Below are positions 42,879 to 52,000 of a stretch of 56,135 nucleotides of DNA, in pieces. Numbering within the stretch: position 1 is the stretch's first letter; each line of letters starts with the position of its first letter. Source of the stretch: Ruminococcus sp. (GTDB lineage Bacteria > Bacillota > Clostridia > Oscillospirales > Acutalibacteraceae); the NCBI GenBank assembly GCA_017458845.1, contig JAFSZY010000018.1, positions 1 through 56,135 on the forward strand, given 5' to 3'. Under the pieces are notes generated by a model, which was not told the DNA's origin, made no database searches, and saw nothing but the letters and a program-made list of their open reading frames with translations. The translations under genes and the position numbers were made by a program.

Positions 42879-44191
42879 AAAGTTCGTAGACCTTTGGGAT
42901 ATTTATTCTTCAGCGCCGAGCCTGACGCCTTGCCGAAACCGACTGTTATTCCGTTAACGGCAACACCTGTGTAGCCTTTTATATCGCCGCTGATACTAAG
43001 CTGTTCGCCGTGAATAAACCTTTTAATATCATCGCTGTTGACGTCAAAGTCAAGCACGCGGTTGAGTTCTTCGGGTTTTGCCGCCATAAAAGCCTGATGG
43101 CAGGGCTCAATCCTATTCTTCTTGATTTCGCCGAGCTTTACTCCCTTATTCAGGATTGGCAGACCTCTTGTGTCAGGGAGATAAAATGACGCGGCGATTA
43201 TTTTATCGCCGAGAATTCCAAGGTTATCTCCGAACGGCTTGTCCTTGAAAATATCATTGTAAAATTCGCGGATGTTTTCGGGGACTTTAGATTTTTCGGG
43301 ACTCATATCGGGAGCCGAAAGACAATCGGAAGTTTTGCGCAGCCTTACGGCAAAGTGACCTTCTCCCCCGTCCATCGGAAAAATGCGGCGGGCGTATTTG
43401 AGGGTAGGTCTGCCGAATGTCACGCCGCTGTCCTCAATCTCAAAGTCGGAATTCTGCCTTAAAAACTCGGTAATTACTCCCTCGTTTTCCTCCTCGGAAA
43501 ACGTGCAGGTTGAGTACACGAGCACACCGCCGCCTTTGAGCGCGTATTTAGCTGAGTTGAGGATTTTCAACTGACGCTCGGCGCAGCTTTTGACGTGTTC
43601 GAGGCTCCATTCCCGCGCGGCGCTGTTCTTGCGGAACATTCCCTCGCCGCTGCACGGCGCGTCCACAAGCACCTTGTCAAAATACCCGCTGAGCCTTTCG
43701 CAGAGGATATCGGGACGGCAGTTTGAGACGACGCTGTTTTTAACTCCCATGCGTTCAATGTTCGATAAAAGAATTATGGCTCTGTTTCGGACTATCTCAT
43801 TACTCCACAAAAGTCCCTCACCACCGAGCTTCGCGGCAATCTGGGTGCTCTTTCCACCCGGAGCGGCGCACAGGTCAAGGACCTTGTCGCCTTTCTGAAC
43901 ATCCAGCATAGTTACCGCCGAGGTCGCCGACGGCTCCTGAACATAGTAAGCCCCGGCGTGGTGGAGCGGATTGTTTCCCACAGAGGTCACGAAGGGCGGA
44001 ATATAAAAGCCGTCGTCACAGAACGGCGTGGGTTCAAGCTCAAAGTCAAGAAGCTCTCTGAGCTTGTCCGCGGAACACTTGAGTGTGTTCACTCTGAGTC
44101 CTCTGAAATTGTCAGAGCTGTTATAGTATTCTAAATAATCGTCATACTCGCCGCCGAGCATTGACTTCATTCTGTTTAAAAAATTTTCCAT
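42875..44191 (-). CDS. rRNA (cytosine-C5) methyltransferase, RsmF/RsmB type
   Basis: SAM-dependent m5C methylase, 438 aa. SAM motif VLDLCAAPGGKSTQ is at 104-117. Both catalytic cysteines are present: C180 in DAPCSGEGMF and C229 in STCTF. The C-terminal quarter ('HGEQLSISGDIKGYTGVAVNG') fits the RsmF-like RNA-binding tail found in Firmicutes. It heads the operon with rsmA and two small membrane proteins. Confidence 0.9.
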   Translation of the reverse strand: MENFLNRMKSMLGGEYDDYLEYYNSSDNFRGLRVNTLKCSADKLRELLDFELEPTPFCDDGFYIPPFVTSVGNNPLHHAGAYYVQEPSATSAVTMLDVQKGDKVLDLCAAPGGKSTQIAAKLGGEGLLWSNEIVRNRAIILLSNIERMGVKNSVVSNCRPDILCERLSGYFDKVLVDAPCSGEGMFRKNSAAREWSLEHVKSCAERQLKILNSAKYALKGGGVLVYSTCTFSEEENEGVITEFLRQNSDFEIEDSGVTFGRPTLKYARRIFPMDGGEGHFAVRLRKTSDCLSAPDMSPEKSKVPENIREFYNDIFKDKPFGDNLGILGDKIIAASFYLPDTRGLPILNKGVKLGEIKKNRIEPCHQAFMAAKPEELNRVLDFDVNSDDIKRFIHGEQLSISGDIKGYTGVAVNGITVGFGKASGSALKNKYPKGLRTL

Positions 44192-44253
44192 ATTTAGCGC
44201 ATAAATATATTGTTATCGGTAAAAATATAAGCAGTCACAAGGAGGTGATTACC

Positions 44254-44367
44254 GTGAGTAATTATCAGGACAAACAGGCAAAGCAGAACCAAAACAAGAA
44301 AGACCGCCAGAACGAAAATAAAACCCAGCAGAATAATCAGAACAAGAAAGACTGCAATAATCAGTAA
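44254..44367 (+). CDS. 37-aa Asn/Gln/Lys-rich peptide
   Basis: Starts at GTG three bases after a full-length AAGGAGGTGATT ribosome site. The sequence is about two-thirds N, Q and K, with a repeated QNxNKKD unit and one Cys near the end. The composition recalls small gamma-type or minor spore proteins, but no family can be assigned. It stands alone, divergent from the rsmF-like gene. Confidence 0.65.
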   Translation: MSNYQDKQAKQNQNKKDRQNENKTQQNNQNKKDCNNQ

Positions 44368-44375
44368 GTTTAGCC

Positions 44376-44546
44376 TAGCCCTCCCTTGGGGGAGGGTGGG
44401 CAATTCGCTCCAAAAGCGAATTGGTCGGGAAAGGATTCACTTGGAAATATACATATTATCTAACGTTTTATACAACGAGCTTTCTAAAGTTGACCCTCTT
44501 CAGTCTCGCTACGCTCGACAGCTTCCTCCCAAGGGAAGCCTTTTTT
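44376..44546. repeat. Interspersed palindromic repeat, family 1, copy B
   Basis: Same core as 7723-7875 (TTCACTT, TAACGTTT, ACGAGCTTT, GACCCTCT), but its left hairpin (CCCTCCCTTGGGGGAGGG) corresponds to the right hairpin of copy A, and its right one (GCTTCCTCCCAAGGGAAGC) to the left. The right hairpin plus the T-run probably terminates the LUD gene. Confidence 0.8.
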
Positions 44547-45207
44547 AATATCCGAGTTCTTCGCCTACAATGATAACCTTGATTCTGTCGATGTGTCGCT
44601 GTTGAGCGGAAATTACAAAGTTACAGCAGATTCTGTCCTTGGAGTGACAACCGTCGCAATACTCCCCGCCATCTTTATTCATAGACACGCAGCTGCCCTT
44701 CTCGGCGCAGTATGTTTCGCAATTGAGCCTTACTGTGTTGGGCGGCGCGGCTAAAGTCTTGACGCGCTTGACAGCCTCGTCAAGATCTTTGACAATCTTG
44801 TTATATCCGCAAACGAGCACAACGCTCTTGGGACCGTAGAGTATAGCGGAAACACGGTTGGAGTTGCCGTCAACATTATAAAGATATCCGCTTTCTGTAA
44901 TCGCGTTGGAAGAAGCGAAGTATACGTCGGCGCTGTATGTATCGCGGTAAACCTGCTCAACCTCCTCGCGGGTTATGCCCTCGCGGGAGCGGTCAAGGTA
45001 GTTATATCTTCCGCTTTTCAGTTCATCCATAACGCCAGTTTGTTTGAGCGTTACGGAACCGCCGTTAGACACAGTGTCGCCCTCGTTTACAAGTGTTCTG
45101 ACTAAAGGGAGAACCTCCTCTTTTGTTTCAACATAAAAGGGCTTTATGTTGTTCTTCTTGAGGTTTTCCATCGTTTTATTGATGATAGCTTCCATTACGG
45201 TTGTCAT
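44545..45207 (-). CDS. LUD-domain protein (LutC/YkgG-like)
   Basis: 220-aa protein of the lactate-utilisation-protein domain family, with the typical 'VSNGGSVTLKQTGVMDEL', 'ADVYFASSNAITESGYLYNVDG' and 'VLVCGYNKIVKDLDEAVKRV' blocks. A Cys-rich C-terminal section (about 165-200) has seven cysteines. LutA and LutB partners are not adjacent, so its substrate is unknown. Confidence 0.85.
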   Translation of the reverse strand: MTTVMEAIINKTMENLKKNNIKPFYVETKEEVLPLVRTLVNEGDTVSNGGSVTLKQTGVMDELKSGRYNYLDRSREGITREEVEQVYRDTYSADVYFASSNAITESGYLYNVDGNSNRVSAILYGPKSVVLVCGYNKIVKDLDEAVKRVKTLAAPPNTVRLNCETYCAEKGSCVSMNKDGGEYCDGCHSKDRICCNFVISAQQRHIDRIKVIIVGEELGY

Positions 45208-45232
45208 AATTACACTTCCTTTTTATATATCT

Positions 45233-45381
45233 TACCCCCTTTTAAGGGGGTAAAAATTTTTAAACGTTTACGTTTCAATTTTTGGGGGTCGTCTAGCGTA
45301 GCGTTCCTCAAGAACAACGTTCAAATTAAGGAAAGATAATCCCCCGAAATCAAAGATTTCGACCCCTTTAAAAAGGGGTAC
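45233..45381. repeat. Interspersed palindromic repeat, family 2, copy A
   Basis: About 150 bp bounded by ACCCCCTTTTAAGGGGGT and ACCCCTTTAAAAAGGGGT hairpins. The core carries GGGGGTCGTCTAGCGTAGCG, TCCTC and GATAATCCCCC. A second copy lies at 54158-54325 in the same orientation. It fills the gap between the LUD and amidase genes. Confidence 0.8.
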
Positions 45382-45409
45382 ATTTATTATAACACAATAA
45401 TCTTTTTTT

Positions 45410-45952
45410 TCAAGGCTCGACAAAAGGCACGCCAAGCGTTTCAGTTACAGACTTTGAAAGGTTGCGGGCTATGTTGTTTATATTGTCGCGAATCCAGCGC
45501 GCGTCGTCAATATTATCGTGGTACGCTACCTCAATCAAAGCGGCGGGAGCGCGTGTAAGGCGGAGCTCGCCAAGGGTGGTTGTAGGTAATGTCCTCACCC
45601 TCTCGGGTATGGGATAAAGGTCGGAAAAGTTAGTCGCGAGAGTTTCGGCGAAGTTCTGTCCCTTTGTACTGTTCGGATAGTAATAGACCTCTACTCCCCT
45701 GTTTTGCCCCGCGCTGTTCTCTCCCGAGGCGTTTGAGTGAATCGCAAGGTGGAGGTCGTAGTTTCCCATATTGCTCTGGTTAATCGCCTGGCGCAGGGTC
45801 ATATCGGGCGAGTTGCGGGTAAAACTGATTCCGCTCGCCTTCAGGTAGGGCTCCATAGCGTCGGCAATAAGGTTCATATAGTACTCCTCGTTGCCGCCGT
45901 CAACATACGGGTTCCACTCCTGCAAGGACGGGCTGAGATAAATATTCGGCAT
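45410..45952 (-). CDS. N-acetylmuramoyl-L-alanine amidase-like protein (Amidase_3)
   Basis: I start at ATG 45952 (MPNIYLSPSLQ), preceded by AAAGGA; 180 aa. The fold motifs are IYLSPSLQEWNPY, GGNEEYYMNLIAD, LHLAIHSNASG and ALIEVAYHDN. The zinc-binding His of the usual N-terminal motif is not seen in SPSLQEWN, while the Glu of NEEYY, the His of IHSN and the catalytic Glu of IEVAYHDN are present. No signal peptide. It may be a spore-phase or lysis amidase, or have altered metal binding. Confidence 0.8.
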   Translation of the reverse strand: MPNIYLSPSLQEWNPYVDGGNEEYYMNLIADAMEPYLKASGISFTRNSPDMTLRQAINQSNMGNYDLHLAIHSNASGENSAGQNRGVEVYYYPNSTKGQNFAETLATNFSDLYPIPERVRTLPTTTLGELRLTRAPAALIEVAYHDNIDDARWIRDNINNIARNLSKSVTETLGVPFVEP

Positions 45953-46020
45953 ATAAAAAATCCTTTCTGAATAAATCTTGTAAATTATATTCATAATAAG
46001 ATTTTTTATTACAAAATCGC

Positions 46021-46049
46021 TTTACAAAAGCATTTCGAAATGTTATGAT
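46021..46049 (+). promoter_or_regulatory. Promoter of the rubrerythrin gene
   Basis: TTTACA (46021-46026), 17-bp spacer, TATGAT (46044-46049); AAGGAGG follows before the ATG at 46082. Confidence 0.75.
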
Positions 46050-46081
46050 GAATTTAATAATATTAAGGAGGATTTTCCATT

Positions 46082-46624
46082 ATGAAGAAATTTGTATGTT
46101 CCGTTTGCGGATATGTTTTTGAGGGCGACGCGGCTCCCGAGCAGTGCCCTATCTGTAAGGCCCCCGCTTCCAAATTCAACGAGGTTAATGGTGAGGCTGA
46201 CTACGCTACAATGCACGTTTTAGGCGAGGCTCAGGGTGTAAGCGAAGACATCATCAAGGATTTACGCGATAACTTCACAGGCGAGTGCACGGAGGTTGGT
46301 ATGTACCTCGCTATGGCAAGAGTAGCTGACCGCGAGGGTTATCCCGAAATCGCCGCAGCTTTTGAGAAGTACGGTCTTGAAGAGGCTGTTCACGCCGCTA
46401 AGTTTGCCGAGCTCCTCGGCGAGGTATTAACAGACTCCACAGAGAAGAACCTCAAGATGCGCGCTGACGCCGAGGCTGGCGCTTGCGAAGGCAAGTTCGA
46501 CCTCGCTAAGAGAGCAAAGGCTCAGAACCTCGACGCTATCCATGACACAGTTCACGAGATGGCTAAGGACGAGGCTCGACACGGCGCGGGCTTCGCGGCG
46601 CTTCTTAAGAGGTATTTTGGCTAA
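46082..46624 (+). CDS. Reverse rubrerythrin (rubredoxin-ferritin-like)
   Basis: Peroxide-reducing enzyme of anaerobes, 180 aa. The rubredoxin domain is N-terminal (CxxC at 6 and 9, CxxC at 22 and 25), followed by a four-helix di-iron domain with Glu/His ligands ([23 protein letters not shown]). This order is the reverse of classical rubrerythrin. It stands alone with a clear promoter and is probably induced by oxygen stress, though no operator was recognised. Confidence 0.93.
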   Translation: MKKFVCSVCGYVFEGDAAPEQCPICKAPASKFNEVNGEADYATMHVLGEAQGVSEDIIKDLRDNFTGECTEVGMYLAMARVADREGYPEIAAAFEKYGLEEAVHAAKFAELLGEVLTDSTEKNLKMRADAEAGACEGKFDLAKRAKAQNLDAIHDTVHEMAKDEARHGAGFAALLKRYFG

Positions 46625-46732
46625 TTTTTTATTAGCACTTGTGTAACGCTTCTGCCTTTTAAATAGAAAGCACTATCACATACATACTGCGGTTTTATAA
46701 CCTTTTTCAGATGCATTATAATTGATTTTTAA

Positions 46733-46766
46733 GCAGAGTAGAGTTTTTTCTACTCTGCTTTTTTGC
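46733..46766 (+). terminator. Terminator of the rubrerythrin gene
   Basis: Stem AGCAGAGTAGAG / CTACTCTGCT with TTTTTT. It lies about 110 bases after the stop; the stretch between holds no gene. Confidence 0.85.
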
Positions 46767-46773
46767 GCAAAAA

Positions 46774-46802
46774 AGGGCTGCCGTGAGGCAACCCTTTTTA
46801 GT
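46774..46802 (-). terminator. Terminator of TQAPE-repeat paralogue 2
   Basis: Stem AAAAGGGTTGCC / GGCAGCCCTTTT, continuing into a T-run on the minus strand. Confidence 0.85.
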
Positions 46803-46810
46803 TTGAAAAA

Positions 46811-47659
46811 TTAGTGTCTTGGTTTATATCTGCCGCCTGATTCTTTCGCGTGCTTGGGCACGGCGATTTCAGCGGTATCAAATTTACTTCTCTGCTTTTT
46901 GGTAGTTCTCTGGGGCTGCGCGGCTCTCTCCGCGTGAGCTCTCTCGGCATTGGCAGGTCTGCTGTGAGCGGGCGCTGTACCTCTCGAGGGCTTTTTGGCG
47001 CCGCTGACTCCTCTTGAACCTACTCCTGACTTAGCAACCGCCTTTTTCCGGCGAATCTTCATAACAATCAGGAATATAATAATGCCGACGCCGAGGGCTT
47101 CCATAGCGATACCCAAGATAAGCATCCACTCGCCGTTATTGGCGCCGCCCTGGTCGTTGTTTCTGATGAACGCGAAGTCGTCGTCGTCGTTGCCGTTGGA
47201 GTTTTTCAGCTGAGCGGCAATTTTAGCCCAATCGCCCTTTTTGAGAGTTTCCTTGGAAACATCATCCTCCTCAGCGTCATAAACAGCCGAAGTTTCAGCC
47301 TTCTCATTAGTAGTGTTGCTCTCGCGTTCCTCATAATTTTCCTGGCTGTCGTAATTGTTATAATTATTGTTTGAGTCATCGTAGGAAACGGGATCGTCCT
47401 GCTGATTATTATCAGGAGCTTGTGTTTCGGGGGCGTAGGTCTGGGGAGCCTGAGTCTCGGGAGCCTGTGTCTCAGGAGCCTGTGTCTCAGGAGCCTGTGT
47501 CTCAGGAGCCTGTGTCTCGGGCGGAACATACTGAGTCTCTGTTTGTATAGGCTCCGCCGTCTCATCCTCGCCAACCGCGAAAGCGCTTATCGCCGTAAAC
47601 ATTGACAAGCATATTGCCAAAGAAATAAATAATGCTAAAAACTTACTTTTCCTATTCAT
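46811..47659 (-). CDS. TQAPE-repeat single-pass membrane protein (paralogue 2)
   Basis: 282 aa. A signal peptide (1-29) is followed by seven or so consecutive TQAPE units, an Asn/Asp-rich stretch, one membrane helix (about 180-203, WMLILGIAMEALGVGIIIFLIV) and a basic Lys/Arg/Pro-rich cytoplasmic tail. Same plan as the protein at 10126-10731. No catalytic domain was recognised. It may anchor or sense at the envelope. Confidence 0.75.
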   Translation of the reverse strand: MNRKSKFLALFISLAICLSMFTAISAFAVGEDETAEPIQTETQYVPPETQAPETQAPETQAPETQAPETQAPQTYAPETQAPDNNQQDDPVSYDDSNNNYNNYDSQENYEERESNTTNEKAETSAVYDAEEDDVSKETLKKGDWAKIAAQLKNSNGNDDDDFAFIRNNDQGGANNGEWMLILGIAMEALGVGIIIFLIVMKIRRKKAVAKSGVGSRGVSGAKKPSRGTAPAHSRPANAERAHAERAAQPQRTTKKQRSKFDTAEIAVPKHAKESGGRYKPRH

Positions 47660-47704
47660 AATCTAATGCACTTCCTTCCAATCGTATCATTAGATAAATA
47701 GCGA

Positions 47705-48937
47705 TTAAGACTCTTCGCTGTCCGAGCTGCTGCCTGTGCTTGATGTTTCCTCAGGCTTCTCATAGAACATATCGGGATTATAGCTGTTGACAGCGCCATC
47801 GTTCTGCTGGAACTTACTGTCCTTGGAGAGGTCCTTAGCTTCCTTCTTCATCATATCTTTGAAGTCGTCGCCCTTCATACTCTGGAGCACGCCGGTGCGC
47901 TGGTCTCCGCTGACGTAAGTCTTTTTATCGTTATTAATATCATTCTTTACAATAATGTACGCTGTAGGCGCGTCGCCGCTCTCGTCCTTGATTACGAGCT
48001 CGGCTTTTCCGTTTTCGAGCTTCTTGACGGACTTGTAAACTTCCTCGTCCTGTGACTTGAGTGTGTCGAGATTATCAACTCTGTTTTTAACCTCTTCCTC
48101 GGAAGTTACGCCGTACTTCTTCTCGCAGTTCTTGGCGATATCGTCAAAGTCGGACTTGCCGCCGTTGATATCCTCAACATAGCCTTTGAGGACTTCTTTG
48201 ATCTTCTTGGTCTTTTTGTCGCTGAACTTTGTATTTGTCGCGTTGCCGTCCTCGCCTGTTTTGCTCTCATAGAGCTTAACGGGGATATAGCTGTAATCGG
48301 CATAATTCTTTATAAAGTAAGCAGCAAGGTCTTTGTCGGAAACTTCTTCACTTCCGCCCTTGGCATAGAACTTGTCAAATACTGCCGACGACTTAATCGA
48401 ATAGGGTGAGTTGCCTGTCTGTGAAACATAAATCTGCAGGAAACTCTCATAAGATACGCCGTAGGGTTCGAGCTGCTTGCTCATAGGGTTATAATAGTTG
48501 GAACCATACATAGCGTAGGGACCCATATCCCAAGCGTCCTTGACAGTCTCCTCAGCGCTCTTCATTGTCGCTTCATCCCAAGTAGCGCCTGTTTTCTTGA
48601 CAAGCTTGTCAAGCGCAACAAGCTGACGGGCTGTCTCGGAGGCTTTCTCTTTTATCCAATCGCGGGCGACCGCAGTTTTGCCATCGTCGTCTTTGATTTT
48701 AAGGTCGAGGAAAGATTCGCCCTCTTTATAGCCTTTAGCGTCCTTGGCGTAGCTTTCCGCCGAAAGATAAGCGTTATACAGCGAATAAATATATACGCCG
48801 ATATTGTACTCTTTGTCACCGTACTTGTAGCTCCACTCCTTTGCAAGGCTGCAGCTTGCCATTGAAACTGCCATAGAAACTACAATAATTACCGCAAGTA
48901 AAGCGGCTACAACTTTTTGAAATGGTTTCATTCTCAT
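47705..48937 (-). CDS. Surface lipoprotein resembling PrsA/SurA-type foldases
   Basis: I start at ATG 48937 (MRMKPFQKVV), preceded by AGGACGG; 410 aa. Lipobox SMASC. The body is helical and Lys/Asp/Ser-rich, with a SurA-N-like middle ('DKDLAAYFIKNYADYSYIPVKLYES') and a partial parvulin-like section ('AELVIKDESGDAPTAYIIVKND'). The C-terminus is Ser-rich. It is next after mfd and may help fold exported proteins. The similarity is general, so the function is tentative. Confidence 0.65.
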   Translation of the reverse strand: MRMKPFQKVVAALLAVIIVVSMAVSMASCSLAKEWSYKYGDKEYNIGVYIYSLYNAYLSAESYAKDAKGYKEGESFLDLKIKDDDGKTAVARDWIKEKASETARQLVALDKLVKKTGATWDEATMKSAEETVKDAWDMGPYAMYGSNYYNPMSKQLEPYGVSYESFLQIYVSQTGNSPYSIKSSAVFDKFYAKGGSEEVSDKDLAAYFIKNYADYSYIPVKLYESKTGEDGNATNTKFSDKKTKKIKEVLKGYVEDINGGKSDFDDIAKNCEKKYGVTSEEEVKNRVDNLDTLKSQDEEVYKSVKKLENGKAELVIKDESGDAPTAYIIVKNDINNDKKTYVSGDQRTGVLQSMKGDDFKDMMKKEAKDLSKDSKFQQNDGAVNSYNPDMFYEKPEETSSTGSSSDSEES

Positions 48938-49047
48938 TACCGTCCTAACTTTAATGTGCACAAACACATAATATTCACCCTACAATTATACACGATAGTT
49001 TGTCAAAAGTAAATGATTTTCAGCAAATTTTTCAAATTTGTATTTTT

Positions 49048-52000
49048 TTACTGCGAAAATCCGTTAAAAACCGCCTTTAAAGCCGTTACAACGTCCATAT
49101 TCTTGGGGAATTTTACGGAGACGTAGGGTTTTCCGCCCGCGTTGAGGACTGCCTGACCTTTTAATAAGTTCAGAAGCTTCTCGGTTGTGTCGCTTTTTAT
49201 ACTCTTGACATAAAGCTGGAGAGCGGAATTATTCTGGCGGATTTCATATATCCCAAGGGAATTGGCAATGTTGCGGATAAGCGCTATCTCTATAAGCCCC
49301 TCAACAGCCTCGGGTACCTTGCCGAAGCGGTCCCGCAGCTCGTCAAGAACGTCCTCGCAGTCAGCCTTATTGCGTATATCGGCTATCCTGCGGTAAACGT
49401 CAAGCCGCTGCGAAAGATTATAGATATAGTTTTCGGGGATATGCGCCTCAATATTCACGTCGATGATACAATCAATCTCGGCGTTTTGGTTCTCCTCGCC
49501 CTTTTCCTCGCTGACGGCTTCGGCGAGAAGCTTTAAATACATATCATATCCGACATTCTCGAGGTGTCCGTGCTGTTGAGCGCCGAGGATATTGCCAGCG
49601 CCGCGAAGCTCCAGATCGCGCATAGCTATCTTGAAACCCGAACCGAACTCAGTAAACTCGCGTATCGCGTTGAGCCTTTTGACGGATATCTCCGAGAGCA
49701 CCTTCATCGGCGGATAGGTAAAGTAAGCGTATGCCTTTCGGCTGGAACGCCCTACCCTGCCTCTTATCTGGTGGAGCTGGGAAAGTCCCATACGGTCGGA
49801 GTTTTCGATTATAAGCGTATTCGCGTTAGGCAAATCTACGCCCGTTTCAATTATAGTAGTGCACACGAGCACATTTATATTCTGCTCGAGCATATCACGC
49901 CAGATTGACGAAAGTTCTTTTTCGTCCATTCTGCCGTGAGCAACGGCAATTTTAGCGTCGGGAACCGCTTCCCTGATTATTGCGGCTTTTGCCTCGATTG
50001 TGTCGGTACGGTTGTACAGATAGAACACCTGTCCCCCGCGTCTGAGCTCGCGGCGGATTGCCTCGTTAATCACAGCGTTGTCGTGTTCGAGCACATAGGT
50101 CTGAACGGGATAGCGGTCGCGGGGAGCTTCCTCAATAACCGACATATCGCGTATTCCGCTCATAGCCATATTCAGAGTGCGCGGTATCGGAGTAGCCGAA
50201 AGCGTGAGCACATCAACGTTCTTCCTGAGTTCCTTGAAGCGTTCCTTTTGTTTTACGCCGAAACGCTGTTCCTCGTCAATTATCGCCAAGCCCAAATCAC
50301 GGAAAACGACATCCTGCTGGACAAGCCTGTGGGTGCCGATTACCATATCAATCTCGCCCGACTTGAGCTTTTCGATTATTTCCCTTTGCTGTTTGGGCGT
50401 TCTGAACCTCGAGAGCAGCTCCACCGTGACGGGATATCCTTCAAAACGGCGCGTTACTGTCTGGTAATGCTGCCACGCGAGAATAGTTGTCGGACAAAGC
50501 AACGCGCATTGCTTGGAGTCGCTCACACATCGGAATGCCGCCCTGAGAGCAACCTCGGTCTTGCCGAACCCGACGTCGCCGCAAAGCAGTCTGTCCATAG
50601 GCTGAATACGCGTCATATCGTTCTTGATTTCCTCTGAGCATTTGAGCTGGTCGGGGGTTTCCTCATACTCAAATTTCAACTCAAAATCGCGCTGCCACTC
50701 GCTGTCGCCCGAAAACGCGTAGCCCTTGCTCTGCATACGCTCGGAATACAGTCGTATGAGCTCCTTGGCGATATCCTTGACAGAGCTCTTTACACGGGAT
50801 TTGGTCTTTTGCCATTCGGTTCCGCCGAGTCGGTTAAGGCGAACAGTACTGTCCTCACGCGGACCTATGTATTTCGCTACCAAATCAAGCTGTGTAACAG
50901 GAACATAGAGCACGTCTCCCTTGGCGTATTCTATGCGGATATAGTCCTTTGTGACGCCGTGAACGTCCATCTTCTGAACGCCGCCGAAGATGCCGATTCC
51001 GTGGGTGCTGTGCACAACATAATCGCCCTTGCGCAGCTCCGAAAGGCTGTAAATTTCCTGTCCGTTCTTATTCTTTCGCCTTATTCTCTTTGAGGGTTTA
51101 TAGGCATTTGTCAGCCCGAGAGTGATGAGCGCGAATTTGTCGCCCGTAAACTCAAAGCCCGCGGAAAGCGCGCCGGGCATAACGTACAAGCCTTTTGGCA
51201 GGGTTTCGTATTCTTTATTCAAAAGCTGAGCGGGGAAACCTTCCTTGCGTAAATTATCGGCGGTGTTCGCCGCGCCTTTTTCGGTACCCGAGAGCACGAC
51301 GACGGTGTAATCCTGCTCAAGATAACTTCTCAAATCATCGGAAAGATATTTTACCGAGCCGTTCCAAAGACCCAATTGCTTCGCCGAGAATGACGCGAGT
51401 TCTTTTAATGGGAAGTCATAGCTTCCGCCCGCGAATGTGCTGGCGAAAACAGCAGGATGCTTTCGTATTTTTTCTACAAAAGAATTAAAAGTCAAGGAGT
51501 AAGTTTCAAAACCCCTGCAAAGAGTTCCGTCCTTGAAGTAATCTATGAGGCTTTCGTTAAACTGAAACTCCGTCGCCCTCGCTCTCTCCCTCACCGCGTT
51601 GTATTCTGAAACAAACACGAGAGTGTTTTTATCAAGATAATTTAGCAGAGTGGCGGGCTTTTCGTACACCTCGCCGATAAACTTATCAATAGAAGTAATG
51701 CTGAGCCCGTCGCGGATACGCTGAACCTCGCTCAACAATATTTTCTTGGCTTGGTCGTCCTTCATTCGCAGGACTTTTTTCATAATCCTGTCAGCCAGTG
51801 CGTCCTTATCGTCTATAATTATTTCAGCTGACGGAGTGAGGATAATCTTGTCCGCCTTTTCAATTCTGCGCTGAGTTTCAATATCAAAATAATTGAGGTC
51901 GGTTATCTCGTCGCCCCAGAATTCAGCCCTCACGGGATTGTCGCTGTCGGGCATAAAGAAGTCAAGTATACCGCCCCTGAGCGAAAACTGCCCTTTGCCG

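Noticed and set aside
47430..47520. Short regular repeats that might be a CRISPR array
   Set aside because: The units are in-frame TQAPE codon repeats without unique spacers; the same is true at 10460-10600.
49936..50637. 233-codon plus-strand ORF inside mfd
   Set aside because: It lies wholly opposite the conserved helicase domain of mfd and has no ribosome site or family resemblance.
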